Below the pieces are notes generated by a model. It did no database searches, had not been told where the DNA came from, and worked only from the letters and a program-made list of their open reading frames with translations. From Aurantimicrobium sp. MWH-Uga1 (GTDB lineage: Bacteria; Actinomycetota; Actinomycetes; Actinomycetales; Microbacteriaceae), in NCBI RefSeq assembly GCF_003325955.1, contig NZ_CP030929.1:620001-684000 (forward strand): a stretch of 64,000 bases of DNA, written 5' to 3'. Made by a program: the position numbers and the translations under genes. The first letter of the stretch is position 1; every line of letters begins with the position of its first letter. Below are positions 47,511 to 56,699 of the stretch, piece after piece.

Positions 47511-48839
47511 GTGACCGAAACCAAACGCCGCTTTGTCGATCTGACGCCGCTCAAGGTTTCACCCGCTTTTGCCAGATTGTGGATTGGTGCCGGACTGTCC
47601 GGCATCGGTGCGCAAATGACGATTATGGCCGTGGGTCTCCAGATTTTTGAGATCACCCAGAACACTTTCATGGTCGGCCTTGTCGGAGGAATAGCACTCA
47701 TTCCAATGCTGTTTGCTGGACCGTGGGGAGGAATGCTTGCTGATAGCCAAGATCGCAGGACAGTCATTCTGGGAGCAATTACGGTCTCCTTTATTTCAAC
47801 CATTGGTCTTGTTGTTCTCTCTATTGCAGATGCAAACCTCGAAGCCAACGGTGACAGTGTTGCGGTGTGGCCGTTCTATGTCTTCACCACTATCAGCGCC
47901 ATGGCATATATCATTTCCGGCGCTGCACGTATGGCGGTCTATCCCCGAATCCTCAGGCTTGAAGATGTTCCTAAAGCAAATGCGCTCAGTGGCATCTCTA
48001 TGGGAATTCAATACACGGTTGGACCAGCACTTGCCGGTGTCCTTGTCGCGACATCGGGCTTCACTGTCACCTTTTTAGTCGACATGGTGCTCATGCTGGC
48101 TGGTTTTTTTGGCGTATTTACCCTTCCAAAGATTCCACCTTTACATGATGCAGTTGTGAAGGGATGGGAAGGCATTAAGCAAGGTTTGTCGTTCTTGCGT
48201 TCAGCGCCGAATATCCGAACAAGTTTCCTCTTCGACATTATTGCTATGGGACTGGGGCGCCCCTATGCAGTGCTTCCCGCTGTTGCGGCTACGGTCATTG
48301 GGGGAGGACCGACAACAGTAGGTATTCTCACGGCAGCAGCTGCTGTGGGCACATTCTCGACTAGTTTGCTCAGTGGCCCTGTGGCTCGAATTAATCGTTT
48401 TGGGCTTGCAATTGGCCGCGCCATCATGCTTTATGGCGCATTTATTGCTCTATTTGGTGTTGTGGTTCTTCTCGGGATGCTTGGAGCATTCGGCACGGTG
48501 AGCAACACGTGGTCTGGGGTCAGTGTCGTGGGGCTGGTGCTTGCGGCTCTGTGTTTTGTGGGAATGGGGGCCTCTGACGAAGTTTCCGCAATATTCCGTT
48601 CCACCATTTTGATGACAGCTGCACCTGATGACATGCGTGGTCGGCTTCAAGGTGTGTTCTACTCTGTTGTAGCAGGTGGACCCCGTCTGGGAGATTTGTT
48701 TACAGGTGTGATGGCGGTTTCGATAGCGTTGTGGGCTCCGGGAATCATCGGTGGTCTGGGCATCGTTGTGATCATCAGTATTCTGCTCAGCACGAACTCA
48801 CGATTTAGGGAATACGACAATCGGAATCCTGAACTGTAG
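47511..48839 (+). CDS. MFS transporter, EntS/DHA3-like exporter
   Basis: 442 aa with about 12 membrane segments. The N-terminal FARLWIGAGLSGIGAQMTIM and the loop GMLADSQDRRTV between helices 2 and 3 (MFS motif A variant) fit the drug/siderophore exporter branch (enterobactin exporter S-like). No siderophore or antibiotic genes sit beside it, so the substrate is open. Confidence 0.85.
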   Translation: MTETKRRFVDLTPLKVSPAFARLWIGAGLSGIGAQMTIMAVGLQIFEITQNTFMVGLVGGIALIPMLFAGPWGGMLADSQDRRTVILGAITVSFISTIGLVVLSIADANLEANGDSVAVWPFYVFTTISAMAYIISGAARMAVYPRILRLEDVPKANALSGISMGIQYTVGPALAGVLVATSGFTVTFLVDMVLMLAGFFGVFTLPKIPPLHDAVVKGWEGIKQGLSFLRSAPNIRTSFLFDIIAMGLGRPYAVLPAVAATVIGGGPTTVGILTAAAAVGTFSTSLLSGPVARINRFGLAIGRAIMLYGAFIALFGVVVLLGMLGAFGTVSNTWSGVSVVGLVLAALCFVGMGASDEVSAIFRSTILMTAAPDDMRGRLQGVFYSVVAGGPRLGDLFTGVMAVSIALWAPGIIGGLGIVVIISILLSTNSRFREYDNRNPEL

Positions 48840-48870
48840 AAAAGGTTCTTCGACGACGGATTCATCTGTT

Positions 48871-48876
48871 TAGACT
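48871..48876 (+). promoter_or_regulatory. -10 box for leaderless Ntn hydrolase mRNA
   Basis: TAGACT 6 nt before ATG 48883; no Shine-Dalgarno. Confidence 0.45.
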
Positions 48877-48882
48877 GGCCAT

Positions 48883-49896
48883 ATGTGTACAAACTTTAGG
48901 CTTACTGCTCAAGATGGCAGCGTCGTCGTAGCTCGTTCTATGGAATTCCCCGACATGTTGGGTGCTCAGGTAACTGCAATTCCTCGCGGGGTGACATACA
49001 CCTCAGCTTCTCCCGAGGGTGAGGGCGCCAGCTGGACCACTATTCACGGCGTGGTGGGGATGGACGCTATTGGAGATACTCAATATCTCACTGACGGAAT
49101 GAATGAAGCGGGCCTTTACGCCGGAGTGCTGTACATGCCTGGTTTTGCTGATTATGAGGACCCAACCGGCATTGAACCATCTCGTGTGATCTCGAATATG
49201 GATATTTGCAACTATGTGTTAACGATGTGTTCTTCCGTTAGTGAAGCATTTGAAGTACTTGGAAAGCTAACAATTTGGGCTCAGCCTCAACCTGCAATTG
49301 GTGGAGTGCCTCCCATTCACCTGGTATTACATGACAAATCAGGTGCCTCAGGAGTCGTTGAGTTCAATAATGGAAAACAACAACACATTGATAACCCCGT
49401 AGGTGTTGCAACTAATGCCCCCTATCTTGACTGGCATTACAACAACTTGCGGGTTCACCTACCTACGTTGCATGCTCTCAACCCTGCCCCTGCAGAAGTT
49501 AACGGAGTGACATTTGCTCCTGTTTCTCAAGGCCAAGGGTTTATGGGAATACCGGGGGATGGCGGTTCGCCTTCACGATTCCTTCGTGCAACAGGCTACG
49601 TCTGGACGATGACCGCCCAAAAGGATGCTGCAACACAAGAAATGGCTGCCTTCCACGCTCTCAACAATTTCGATATTCCCGATGGTGTCATGGCAGGAAC
49701 AGGCGCGACGGGTCTTCCCCAAAATGACCGCACCACATGGTCTTCGATTTCCTCCCTCAGCGCAGGGCGTTACATTATTCGTGTTGAAAATAATCCTTCG
49801 CCCTATGTTGTCGATTTAGCATCCACTGACTTTTCTGGCGGTTCACCCAGGCAAGTTTCGGTGCCTTCAGGAACCTTCATTGAGCTAAAGGTCTAA
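48883..49896 (+). CDS. Ntn hydrolase of the choloylglycine hydrolase / penicillin V acylase family
   Basis: 337 aa starting MCTNF, so Cys2 becomes the N-terminal nucleophile after Met removal; no signal peptide. Other expected active-site residues are visible: Arg in VVARSMEF, Asn in VATNAPYLDWHYNN, and Arg in GGSPSRFLRA. The family cleaves linear amides: bile salts, penicillin V, or acyl-homoserine lactones. In the bile-salt hydrolases the residue after RSM is often Asp; here it is Glu. An aquatic actinobacterium would more plausibly act on acylated signals or amides than on bile salts; this is inference. Confidence 0.88.
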   Translation: MCTNFRLTAQDGSVVVARSMEFPDMLGAQVTAIPRGVTYTSASPEGEGASWTTIHGVVGMDAIGDTQYLTDGMNEAGLYAGVLYMPGFADYEDPTGIEPSRVISNMDICNYVLTMCSSVSEAFEVLGKLTIWAQPQPAIGGVPPIHLVLHDKSGASGVVEFNNGKQQHIDNPVGVATNAPYLDWHYNNLRVHLPTLHALNPAPAEVNGVTFAPVSQGQGFMGIPGDGGSPSRFLRATGYVWTMTAQKDAATQEMAAFHALNNFDIPDGVMAGTGATGLPQNDRTTWSSISSLSAGRYIIRVENNPSPYVVDLASTDFSGGSPRQVSVPSGTFIELKV

Positions 49897-49910
49897 TCGA
49901 TAGTTTTGCC

Positions 49911-50300
49911 ATGAAAACAGAAAACATGACCGAAAGACAGCAAGCAAATATGCAGCGAGTTTTTGACATGCCGTTTTCAGATCTTTACCCCCTCTATGTG
50001 ACCAAGGTAGTGAAGAAGAACCGTTCAGAGGCGGAGTTGAGAGAAGTTATTTCTTGGCTGACCGGGTTCTCGAAAAATGAACTCCACGATTCACTCACAT
50101 CAGGACAGAGCCTGAGTTCATTCTTTGCATCTGCACGAATGAACTCAGCGGCAGAGCTGATAACCGGCACTGTGTGTGGTGTGAAAGTGCAGGAGATTGA
50201 GAATCCTTTGATGCGGAAAATTCGTTACATGGACAAGCTTGTAGATGAATTAGCACAGGGGAAATCTCTAGAGAAAATTATGCGCAAACCACTTTCTTAA
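49911..50300 (+). CDS. DUF2200 family protein
   Basis: 129 aa. Recognised by FDMPFSDLYPLYVTKVVKKN, WLTGFSKNEL, CGVKVQEIENPLMRKIRYMD and ELAQGKSLEKIMRK, all typical of DUF2200. Soluble, mostly helical; function unknown. The ATG at 49911 has no good ribosome site; ATG 49926 or 49950 would match the family's shorter N-terminus better. Confidence 0.85.
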   Translation: MKTENMTERQQANMQRVFDMPFSDLYPLYVTKVVKKNRSEAELREVISWLTGFSKNELHDSLTSGQSLSSFFASARMNSAAELITGTVCGVKVQEIENPLMRKIRYMDKLVDELAQGKSLEKIMRKPLS

Positions 50301-50439
50301 TTGAACTCTCTTTATTGGGGACACTTTTCTTGGTTTTTTCATTCAGATCTAGGGCTTTGAAGATAAGTGGCATAGTCTGAGATAACTGCGTTTAGACACT
50401 TAGTCCAAAATCTTCTGCAGAAATCAAAGGAGTTCCCCC

Positions 50440-52170
50440 GTGGCTGTTGACCTCATCATTCATGCGTCGTCCATCATCACGATGGATCCAAACAATCCAC
50501 GTGCTCAAGCGGTAGCTGTGGACAGCTCTGAAGGCACAATTGCGGCTGTGGGAACACTTGCAGATGTCCAAGCAGCTCACCCAGGTGTCAGTGTCACTGA
50601 CCTCGGTGACACTGTTTTATTGCCTGGTTTGATTGACCCGCACAACCACCCTGCGCTCAGTGGTCTATCAACTCAATTGCCTGCACACTGGATTGCTCCC
50701 TACGTTGGTTTCCCTACCTACGCTGATGTGACCGCCCAGTTCCAGAAACTCAATGAGGAGACTCCTGCTGGAGTGCCACTGTTATTCAACGGTTTAGACA
50801 GGATTTTGCATGGCGCTCCCGAACTCACCAATGCTGACCTTGATGTCTTTTTTCCTGACCGTCCCGTCGTTGTTCTCGATAACTCTGGCCACGAAGCATA
50901 CTTCAACACGGCAAACATCAAAGCTTTGGGGTGGGTCGATAACAAGCCACCTGCTGATCCTGTTGGATCAAGTTTCGGTCGCAACGAGGACGGCACCTCC
51001 AATGGTCGCGCTTACGAGATTGGCGCCCAGCTGATTGCCGGCGCTCCTGTGCTCTCCGCATTGGCACAACACCCTCTCAAACCAGTCGCTGAGTGGTACA
51101 AACTCATGGCCTCGAATGGAATCACAGCAACCTCTGAACACACCTATCAAAGCAATCAACTCAAGGCCTATATTGCGATGGCAATGGCAGCAGATAATCC
51201 ACTGCGTATTTCTCTGTACCACATGAGTTTTGAAGCGGATTGCGACCAGCCGATTCATACTCCTATCCCTGAAAATAAACTTAAGAAACAGGGCATCAAG
51301 TTATGGGCTGATGGTTCTCCCTGGGTTGGAACAATCGCAGCATCGTTCCCTTATCTCGACAATGAGACAACACGCGCTGCAAACATCAAAATTGGTCCAG
51401 GTGGCGAAGGCGAGATGAATTACACTCGCGCACAACTAGACCAAATCCTCGACAAGCTCACTCCCGGTGGATACCAGATGGCGTTCCACTGCAACGGCGA
51501 CGTAGGAATGGATGTCGTTCTTGACGCCTATGAGCATGCCTTAAGTAAGCACAACCTCATGGGCACTGATCATCGTTGGCGTATAGAGCACATGGGTGCT
51601 TGCCGTGCTGACCAGTTTGAGCGTGCTGCACGTATGGGCGTCGGCTTATCGATGAGTCCATTCCAATTTATTTACTGGGGCGATAAGCTCGACGGCGAAA
51701 TGTTCCCCTCAGAAATCGGATCACAATGGCAAGCCGTAGGCGACGCTTTCCGTTCAGGCGCTGTGGTTTCTTTCCACAATGACGGGGCTGTCAGCCCTCC
51801 CATTCCATTGCTTAACTGGCAGGCAACAACAACTCGTCAGGTTCCTTCGGGAAATGTTCACGGTGCTAACCAGGCCATCAGCTTAGATGATGCGATTAAG
51901 GCTCATACAGTGAACGCGGCGCATATGCTGGGGCGGGACAACGAAATTGGTTCGATCGAAGTGGGCAAACTTGCTGACTTCGCGGAGCTTTCTTCTGATC
52001 CCTACAAAGCAGATCTTCACAAACTCACCGAACAGGTCAAAGTTTTAGGCACTTGGGTTGGGGGAAAGAAGATTGATCTGGATGCCTTCATGGCGCAGGT
52101 TGAAGCTATGGATCCCACTGAGCACAAGGACCTCCCTCAACAGGTTCATTCAAGCAAGAAATGCTGCTAG
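50440..52170 (+). CDS. YtcJ-like metal-dependent amidohydrolase
   Basis: 576 aa, amidohydrolase 3 family. GTG 50440 with AAAGGAG 7 nt upstream. Metal-site motifs: LIDPHNHPAL near residue 66 (HxH), FHCNGDVGMD (~350), RIEHMGACRADQ (~390) and SFHNDGAVSPP (~445). Family members cut exocyclic amides or formamides (for example N-substituted formamide deformylase). The C-terminus ends KKCC, an unusual basic double-cysteine tail. No pathway genes adjoin it, so no substrate can be named. A small terminator-like hairpin follows. Confidence 0.85.
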   Translation: MAVDLIIHASSIITMDPNNPRAQAVAVDSSEGTIAAVGTLADVQAAHPGVSVTDLGDTVLLPGLIDPHNHPALSGLSTQLPAHWIAPYVGFPTYADVTAQFQKLNEETPAGVPLLFNGLDRILHGAPELTNADLDVFFPDRPVVVLDNSGHEAYFNTANIKALGWVDNKPPADPVGSSFGRNEDGTSNGRAYEIGAQLIAGAPVLSALAQHPLKPVAEWYKLMASNGITATSEHTYQSNQLKAYIAMAMAADNPLRISLYHMSFEADCDQPIHTPIPENKLKKQGIKLWADGSPWVGTIAASFPYLDNETTRAANIKIGPGGEGEMNYTRAQLDQILDKLTPGGYQMAFHCNGDVGMDVVLDAYEHALSKHNLMGTDHRWRIEHMGACRADQFERAARMGVGLSMSPFQFIYWGDKLDGEMFPSEIGSQWQAVGDAFRSGAVVSFHNDGAVSPPIPLLNWQATTTRQVPSGNVHGANQAISLDDAIKAHTVNAAHMLGRDNEIGSIEVGKLADFAELSSDPYKADLHKLTEQVKVLGTWVGGKKIDLDAFMAQVEAMDPTEHKDLPQQVHSSKKCC

Positions 52171-52272
52171 TGCCTGTAGTTTGTTGAGCTTTAGATCTCC
52201 TTTTCTGACTTATTTCGTCAAATTTCGACACAAAGCGACGTAACAATTCATTAATCAATACCTTAGAAATAC

Positions 52273-52292
52273 CGGAAGAAAACTTCCGTTTT
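52273..52292 (+). terminator. Short terminator-like hairpin after the amidohydrolase gene
   Basis: CGGAAG-AAAA-CTTCCG followed by TTTT. Only a 6-bp stem and ~100 nt after the gene, so it could also act in the leader of the downstream carbonic anhydrase gene. Confidence 0.5.
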
Positions 52293-52317
52293 CCCCTCTT
52301 TCAAAAGGTAAAGATTA

Positions 52318-52896
52318 ATGTCTGTACTCAACGAAGTTCTTGCTGCAAACGAGGCTTATGTCGCCGATTTCGGTGTCAAAGGTGAACTCGCTCTTCCTCC
52401 TGCACGTGGAATTGCCATCCTTACCTGCATGGATGCACGTCTTGACCCTGCAAAGTATGCCGGGTTAAGTGAAGGTGATGCGCACGTCATTCGCAATGCC
52501 GGTGGGCGCGCCTCCGACGACGCCATCCGTTCACTTGTGATTTCCTACAAACTATTGGGAACCAAGGAATGGTTTGTCATTCACCACAGCGACTGCGGTA
52601 TGGAGTTCTTTACCGACGAGGTCATGCGCGGCCTGTTGGCAAACAGTCTCGAAACTGCTGCCCTCGGCGCTGAAGGTTTCTACGACGTAGGAACTGGTCC
52701 GGGATCTGCTGAGGCAAAATACATCGACTGGCTTACCATTTCTGACAATGCTCAGAGCGTGGTGGATGATGTTCAACGCATCAAGTCCCACCCACTCGTT
52801 CCTGCAGGAATTCCTGTTTACGGTTACATCTATGACGTCAAGACCGGTCGTTTAGTCGAAGTTCCTGCAGCCACCGCTGCTGGCGCAGCAAAGTAA
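52318..52896 (+). CDS. Beta-carbonic anhydrase
   Basis: 192 aa. Interconverts CO2 and bicarbonate. Zinc-site residues are all present: Cys37, Asp39 and Arg41 in TCMDARLDP, and His90/Cys93 in VIHHSDCGM. Closest in layout to the small Rv1284-type beta-CA. ATG with AAAAGGTAAAG upstream. A terminator follows directly. Confidence 0.92.
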   Translation: MSVLNEVLAANEAYVADFGVKGELALPPARGIAILTCMDARLDPAKYAGLSEGDAHVIRNAGGRASDDAIRSLVISYKLLGTKEWFVIHHSDCGMEFFTDEVMRGLLANSLETAALGAEGFYDVGTGPGSAEAKYIDWLTISDNAQSVVDDVQRIKSHPLVPAGIPVYGYIYDVKTGRLVEVPAATAAGAAK

Positions 52897-52907
52897 CAAT
52901 TCATCTG

Positions 52908-52943
52908 AACTTCCCCTGTGCTTACAAGCGCAGGGGAAGTTTT
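52908..52943 (+). terminator. Terminator after carbonic anhydrase gene
   Basis: AACTTCCCCTGTGC, TTACAA loop region, GCGCAGGGGAAGTT with one T-G pair, then TT. 14-bp stem, 11 nt after the stop. Confidence 0.92.
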
Positions 52944-52951
52944 CTTGCAGG

Positions 52952-52957
52952 TATCGT
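52952..52957 (+). promoter_or_regulatory. -10 box for leaderless RidA mRNA
   Basis: TATCGT 6 nt before ATG 52964, directly after the terminator, without a Shine-Dalgarno. Confidence 0.45.
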
Positions 52958-52963
52958 TGAGCC

Positions 52964-53368
52964 ATGACTTATAAAAGAACCTTGATTTCTTCCGGATCTG
53001 TCTATGAACCTGTTGTGGGATACTCCCGTGCGGTTCGCGCAGGAGACTTTGTCTTTATTGCCGGCACAACCGCTGGTACACCTGAAGGTGCTATTGGCGG
53101 TAATGATCCTGCCGCTCAAACACGAGAAATTTTCAAACGCTTGGCTGTAGCTCTCGAACAGGCGGGAGCAACTTTTGGTGATGTTGTCCGCACGAGGATT
53201 TATCTGACCAACATCGCTGATTTTGATGCCGTAGGTAAAGTTCACGGTGAATTCTTTGGTGAAATTCGACCCGCAGCAACAGCTGTTGAAGTCAGCGCCT
53301 TAGCTGCTCCAGACATGCTCGTTGAAATCGATGTAGACGCAATTATTGGATCAGCAACCGTTCGATAG
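52964..53368 (+). CDS. RidA/YjgF family protein
   Basis: 134 aa, normal length. RidA proteins hydrolyse reactive enamine/imine intermediates from PLP enzymes. The binding-site Arg is kept in VVRTRIYLTN and the Glu in LVEIDVDAI. N-terminal GYSRAVRAGDFVFIAGTT is typical. Single-gene unit with its own promoter. Confidence 0.9.
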   Translation: MTYKRTLISSGSVYEPVVGYSRAVRAGDFVFIAGTTAGTPEGAIGGNDPAAQTREIFKRLAVALEQAGATFGDVVRTRIYLTNIADFDAVGKVHGEFFGEIRPAATAVEVSALAAPDMLVEIDVDAIIGSATVR

Positions 53369-53383
53369 TTCCTCCTTATTCAA

Positions 53384-53389
53384 TAAGCT
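53384..53389 (+). promoter_or_regulatory. -10 box for leaderless UPF0303 mRNA
   Basis: TAAGCT 6 nt before ATG 53396; no Shine-Dalgarno. Overlaps nothing coding. Confidence 0.45.
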
Positions 53390-53395
53390 GAACTC

Positions 53396-53872
53396 ATGGT
53401 TGAACAGCCCGCACTCATTGCCGATGTCGCTGAATTGGAAGAACAATTTGCACAATTGCAATTCACTTCGTTGAGCCACGAAGATGCACTTGCTCTCGGA
53501 ATGGATTTGGCGGCTAGGGCAGAAGAAAGAAACTGGCCCATGGCAGTTTCGGTTTATCTAGGTGATCAACACGTATTTCGATATGCCTGCCCCGGAACCT
53601 CTGCAGAAAATGATGAGTGGCTGGAAAGGAAACGGCGTACTGTATACAAGTTTCACGAACCAACGTTTTTGATTGGCCAAAGATTTGCCGCAGCGGGACA
53701 AGATTTCTACGTGGAAACTGGTTTACCCAACCCCGACTTTGTTCCCTATGGGGGAGGCTTCCCATTGATTGTCAACGGAGAATTTGTGGGAGCAATTCTT
53801 TCCAGTGGTGTTCCTCACCAAGATGATCACGCCATTATTGTTGAAACGTTGCGTGCTGCACTAGAAAACTAA
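53396..53872 (+). CDS. UPF0303 family protein (YBR137W-like, heme-degrading domain fold)
   Basis: 158 aa. Recognised by NWPMAVSVYLGDQHVFRYACPG (read from residue ~43), ERKRRTV and PYGGGFPLIVNGEFVGAIL. The family shares the fold of GlcG/HbpS heme-binding proteins, but its own role is unclear. Three nt upstream of the LysE-type gene, so co-expressed with it. Confidence 0.83.
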   Translation: MVEQPALIADVAELEEQFAQLQFTSLSHEDALALGMDLAARAEERNWPMAVSVYLGDQHVFRYACPGTSAENDEWLERKRRTVYKFHEPTFLIGQRFAAAGQDFYVETGLPNPDFVPYGGGFPLIVNGEFVGAILSSGVPHQDDHAIIVETLRAALEN

Positions 53873-53875
53873 TTC

Positions 53876-54541
53876 ATGATTCTTGACCTGTCGGTTTTAC
53901 CGACATTCCTTGTTTCCGCCCTGGTGATAATTCTCTCTCCGGGGGCAGATACCTTCTTGTTGTTGCGCTCAACAGTGCGTGGGGGGAAGAAAGATGGTTT
54001 CCTCACCATGCTGGGAATATATGCCGGCATTACAACACTTTCACTGCTGTTGATTTCAGGAGTGGGCTTAGTCGTTGCCAAAGCACCTGGAGCTTTGTTC
54101 TGGCTGAAAATACTGGGTGCACTGTATTTGCTTTTTCTTGCCATTCAGAGCATGCGTGCGGGAATAAACCTCATCAAGCGCAACTCTGCTGGTGAATCCA
54201 TAACGGTCGATCAGGACCAGACTGTCAGGCGTCCAAAAGCAGGCCCATTTGCAATGGGTTTCTTGACTAATGTCACAAACCCCAAAGTTCTCATATTCTT
54301 CCTTGCTTTCTTCCCACAGTTTCTCGGTGACAGCTCACATGCTGCGGTTCAGCTAGTCATGCTCTGCCTTATTTTTGTAGTGGTCTCAGCGGTGTGGCTG
54401 GTTACGTTAGTTATTGCTGCATCCGCAATGAGAAAAGTGATGACCACCCCGGGCTTCACCATTGCCATGGAATTTGTGGTTGCAACAGTGTTCGCCGTGC
54501 TGGCCATCACATTGTTGTTTTCAGGATTGAGCCTGCACTAA
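53876..54541 (+). CDS. LysE/RhtB-family amino acid exporter
   Basis: 221 aa with five to six membrane helices. The LSPGADTFLLLRSTVRGGKKDG segment (residues ~20-41) is the family signature (PGP/PGAD before TxxxGxxxG). FLTNVTNPKVLIFFLAFFPQF (~142-162) is the second conserved block. Exports an amino acid or derivative; substrate unknown. Confidence 0.88.
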   Translation: MILDLSVLPTFLVSALVIILSPGADTFLLLRSTVRGGKKDGFLTMLGIYAGITTLSLLLISGVGLVVAKAPGALFWLKILGALYLLFLAIQSMRAGINLIKRNSAGESITVDQDQTVRRPKAGPFAMGFLTNVTNPKVLIFFLAFFPQFLGDSSHAAVQLVMLCLIFVVVSAVWLVTLVIAASAMRKVMTTPGFTIAMEFVVATVFAVLAITLLFSGLSLH

Positions 54542-54631
54542 CCCCACTTTGCAATAGGCCGCTTTGTTATTGGTCTGTGCACTTGCTTCGTCATATTGTT
54601 CTGCGTGCACACAGATCGCGCCGAAGACACC

Positions 54632-54637
54632 TAGTCT
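54632..54637 (+). promoter_or_regulatory. -10 box for leaderless EamA mRNA
   Basis: TAGTCT 6 nt before ATG 54644; no Shine-Dalgarno. Confidence 0.45.
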
Positions 54638-54643
54638 GAATAA

Positions 54644-55555
54644 ATGAACTTCCTCGCCCGCAATAAAGCAGACATCTTGCTCTTAGGTGTTGCAGCGGTC
54701 TGGGGAAGTAGCTATCTGGCGACCAAAGTACTGACAGAACGAGGCAGCGTTTTTGCCATCTTGTCCGCACGCTTCCTGATTGCTGCGGTGATCATGCTTG
54801 CCGTGTGGTCTCTGTCAACTAACCGCCGACTTGATCGACGAGGTTTCCTTATCGGTGTGGTGTTTGGCTTCACCCAGGCAGGTATTTTGAGCCTGGAAAC
54901 CTGGGGTGTGAAGCTCACCAGTGCAACAAATGCTGGGTTGATTATCAGCATGACTATTGTTTTTACTCCAATTCTTGAATCCCTGTGGATGAAGAAATGG
55001 TTGCCAAGAGCGTATTTCATTGCCGCTACCGTAGCAATTGTAGGAGTTTTGCTCTTAGTCTCAGGCAATGGTTTTCACACTCCCAACTGGGGGGATGCAC
55101 TCATGCTAGGTGCGGCAATCGTTCGCAGTATTCACGTCACAGCACTCGGCAGACTTACATCGGGATATAGCTATAGCTCAGTCAGCGTGACATTTGTTCA
55201 GACAGTTGTATGTGCTGTGGTCTTTACATTCGCAGATGTCCCAGGTGTCATCGCGAGTTATTCAAGTTTTACGCTGATGGACTGGCTCGATCTGTTCTAT
55301 CTGGCAGCTGCCTGCACCGTATTTGCCTTCTTGGTGCAATTGTGGGCTGTGCGCCAAACATCTGCTGCTCGAGTGAGTTTGCTTCTCGGGACTGAGCCCA
55401 TTTGGGCTGTTTTGATAGGGGTGAGCTTAGGTTCTGACGTTCTCGGCTGGTTGGGAGTTCTCGGTGCGCTACTGATTATCGGTGGAAGCTATCGAGCCCA
55501 AGCCATTGAGCTTGAACATCGGAGTGTTCCGGTACTTCCTCTTGGTCCTGGGTAA
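54644..55555 (+). CDS. EamA-domain drug/metabolite transporter
   Basis: 303 aa, ten predicted helices as two EamA halves. AAVWGSSYLATKVL near the start and the second-half LLLGTEPIWAVLIGVSLGSDVLGWLG are typical. Substrate unknown. It converges on the lacI gene with only 2 nt between the stop codons and no terminator in between. Confidence 0.87.
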   Translation: MNFLARNKADILLLGVAAVWGSSYLATKVLTERGSVFAILSARFLIAAVIMLAVWSLSTNRRLDRRGFLIGVVFGFTQAGILSLETWGVKLTSATNAGLIISMTIVFTPILESLWMKKWLPRAYFIAATVAIVGVLLLVSGNGFHTPNWGDALMLGAAIVRSIHVTALGRLTSGYSYSSVSVTFVQTVVCAVVFTFADVPGVIASYSSFTLMDWLDLFYLAAACTVFAFLVQLWAVRQTSAARVSLLLGTEPIWAVLIGVSLGSDVLGWLGVLGALLIIGGSYRAQAIELEHRSVPVLPLGPG

Positions 55556-55557
55556 TC

Positions 55558-56565
55558 TCAGTTAGCTCGTGCGGAAGAATTCTGTTCAACCAATTCCCAC
55601 GGTAACTGAACTGTGAGTGGAGCTAAGTCAGGGTTTTTCGACAATTCGATGATGGAGTTGAATGCTGCGCTGGCAGTATGTTCGGGGTGAAAAACTGTCG
55701 ACGAGACTCCGATTGAGGAATTTTCACGCGGGTCTGTTGCCGCTGCAATAAGCAAGACGTCTTGTGGAACCCGGATTCCTTGCGATGTGAGATATTCGAG
55801 GATTTGTGGCCCTTCTTCATAGAAGGAGTAAATGCCATCACACCCAGTGGAGAGCAAATCAGCGAGTCTTTCATTTAGATCAGTGCGACCGTAATTGCCT
55901 CTGACAACTCTAGGCGTCAAACCCTTCTCACTGCACCAAGAACGATATATGTGTTCTGCGACCTCGTCGGAGGCAATGCCTTGTAGTTCAGTAAATAAAG
56001 CTGGTTGAGTCGATCCATTTCTGAGGAGTAGATCAAACGCAGCTCTAGTCATTGCTTCAAATTGTGTATCGATGTTGATAGAGATGCGCGGATCATCAAA
56101 ACGATCGTTGGAGAGTACCGGGATACCCAGTCGTACAGCTTCATCAATGAGTACTTCATCATCGAATGGGTCAAGGTAATACAGCAGGTCAATTCGTGAA
56201 GAGATGAGTTGTTCTGGCCTATCTGCAGCAATGATGCTGACGGAATAGCCGTGACGTGTGGCTTCTGCAACAAGGGTGTAGAGCAAGTGGGCGCTGTAGC
56301 CGGCCCAGCGTTGTTCCGAAGCGGGATCGGGGTCGGAGTAAATGACAAAGCCAATATTTTTGGTCAAACCTGTGCGCAAAGACGCTGCAGTCGGATTGGG
56401 CTTGTATCCGAGTTGTTTTGCTAACTCAACGATGCGTTGACGTGTTTCATCGGACAATCTTCCCTTGCCACTCAGAGCATTCGACGCCGCCGCCGTCGAT
56501 ACACCTGCTACGGATGCGAACTCTTTGAGGGTGATTGAGGTTGATATGTTTCGCCTGGGATTCAT
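55558..56565 (-). CDS. LacI-family transcriptional regulator
   Basis: 335 aa. N-terminal helix-turn-helix TLKEFASVAGVSTAAASNAL (residues 11-30) with hinge ...NPTAASLRTGLT, then a periplasmic-binding-protein-like effector domain. ATG preceded by AAAGGT and, 14 nt upstream, the perfect palindrome GCTTAACCGTTAAGC, a likely operator for itself. No sugar-use genes are next to it; the neighbours are an EamA exporter (convergent) and GAPDH (divergent), so its ligand is open and control of gap is possible. Confidence 0.88.
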   Translation of the reverse strand: MNPRRNISTSITLKEFASVAGVSTAAASNALSGKGRLSDETRQRIVELAKQLGYKPNPTAASLRTGLTKNIGFVIYSDPDPASEQRWAGYSAHLLYTLVAEATRHGYSVSIIAADRPEQLISSRIDLLYYLDPFDDEVLIDEAVRLGIPVLSNDRFDDPRISINIDTQFEAMTRAAFDLLLRNGSTQPALFTELQGIASDEVAEHIYRSWCSEKGLTPRVVRGNYGRTDLNERLADLLSTGCDGIYSFYEEGPQILEYLTSQGIRVPQDVLLIAAATDPRENSSIGVSSTVFHPEHTASAAFNSIIELSKNPDLAPLTVQLPWELVEQNSSARAN

Positions 56566-56578
56566 AAATACCTTTATT

Positions 56579-56593
56579 GCTTAACCGTTAAGC
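56579..56593. promoter_or_regulatory. Probable LacI-family operator
   Basis: GCTTAACCGTTAAGC: two 7-bp perfect half-sites around one central C, next to the lacI ribosome site in the lacI-gap divergent region. The TTAAC-GTTAA core is in keeping with LacI-family operators. Confidence 0.6.
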
Positions 56594-56699
56594 ATGAAAC
56601 TCCACTCTATTGCTTCTAAACATGAGTGGATATGCACGGAGGGATTTACCTCTGTCTCCTACAGGGTGGAAATGAACCCTTTTCCTCTACACCAAGTAG

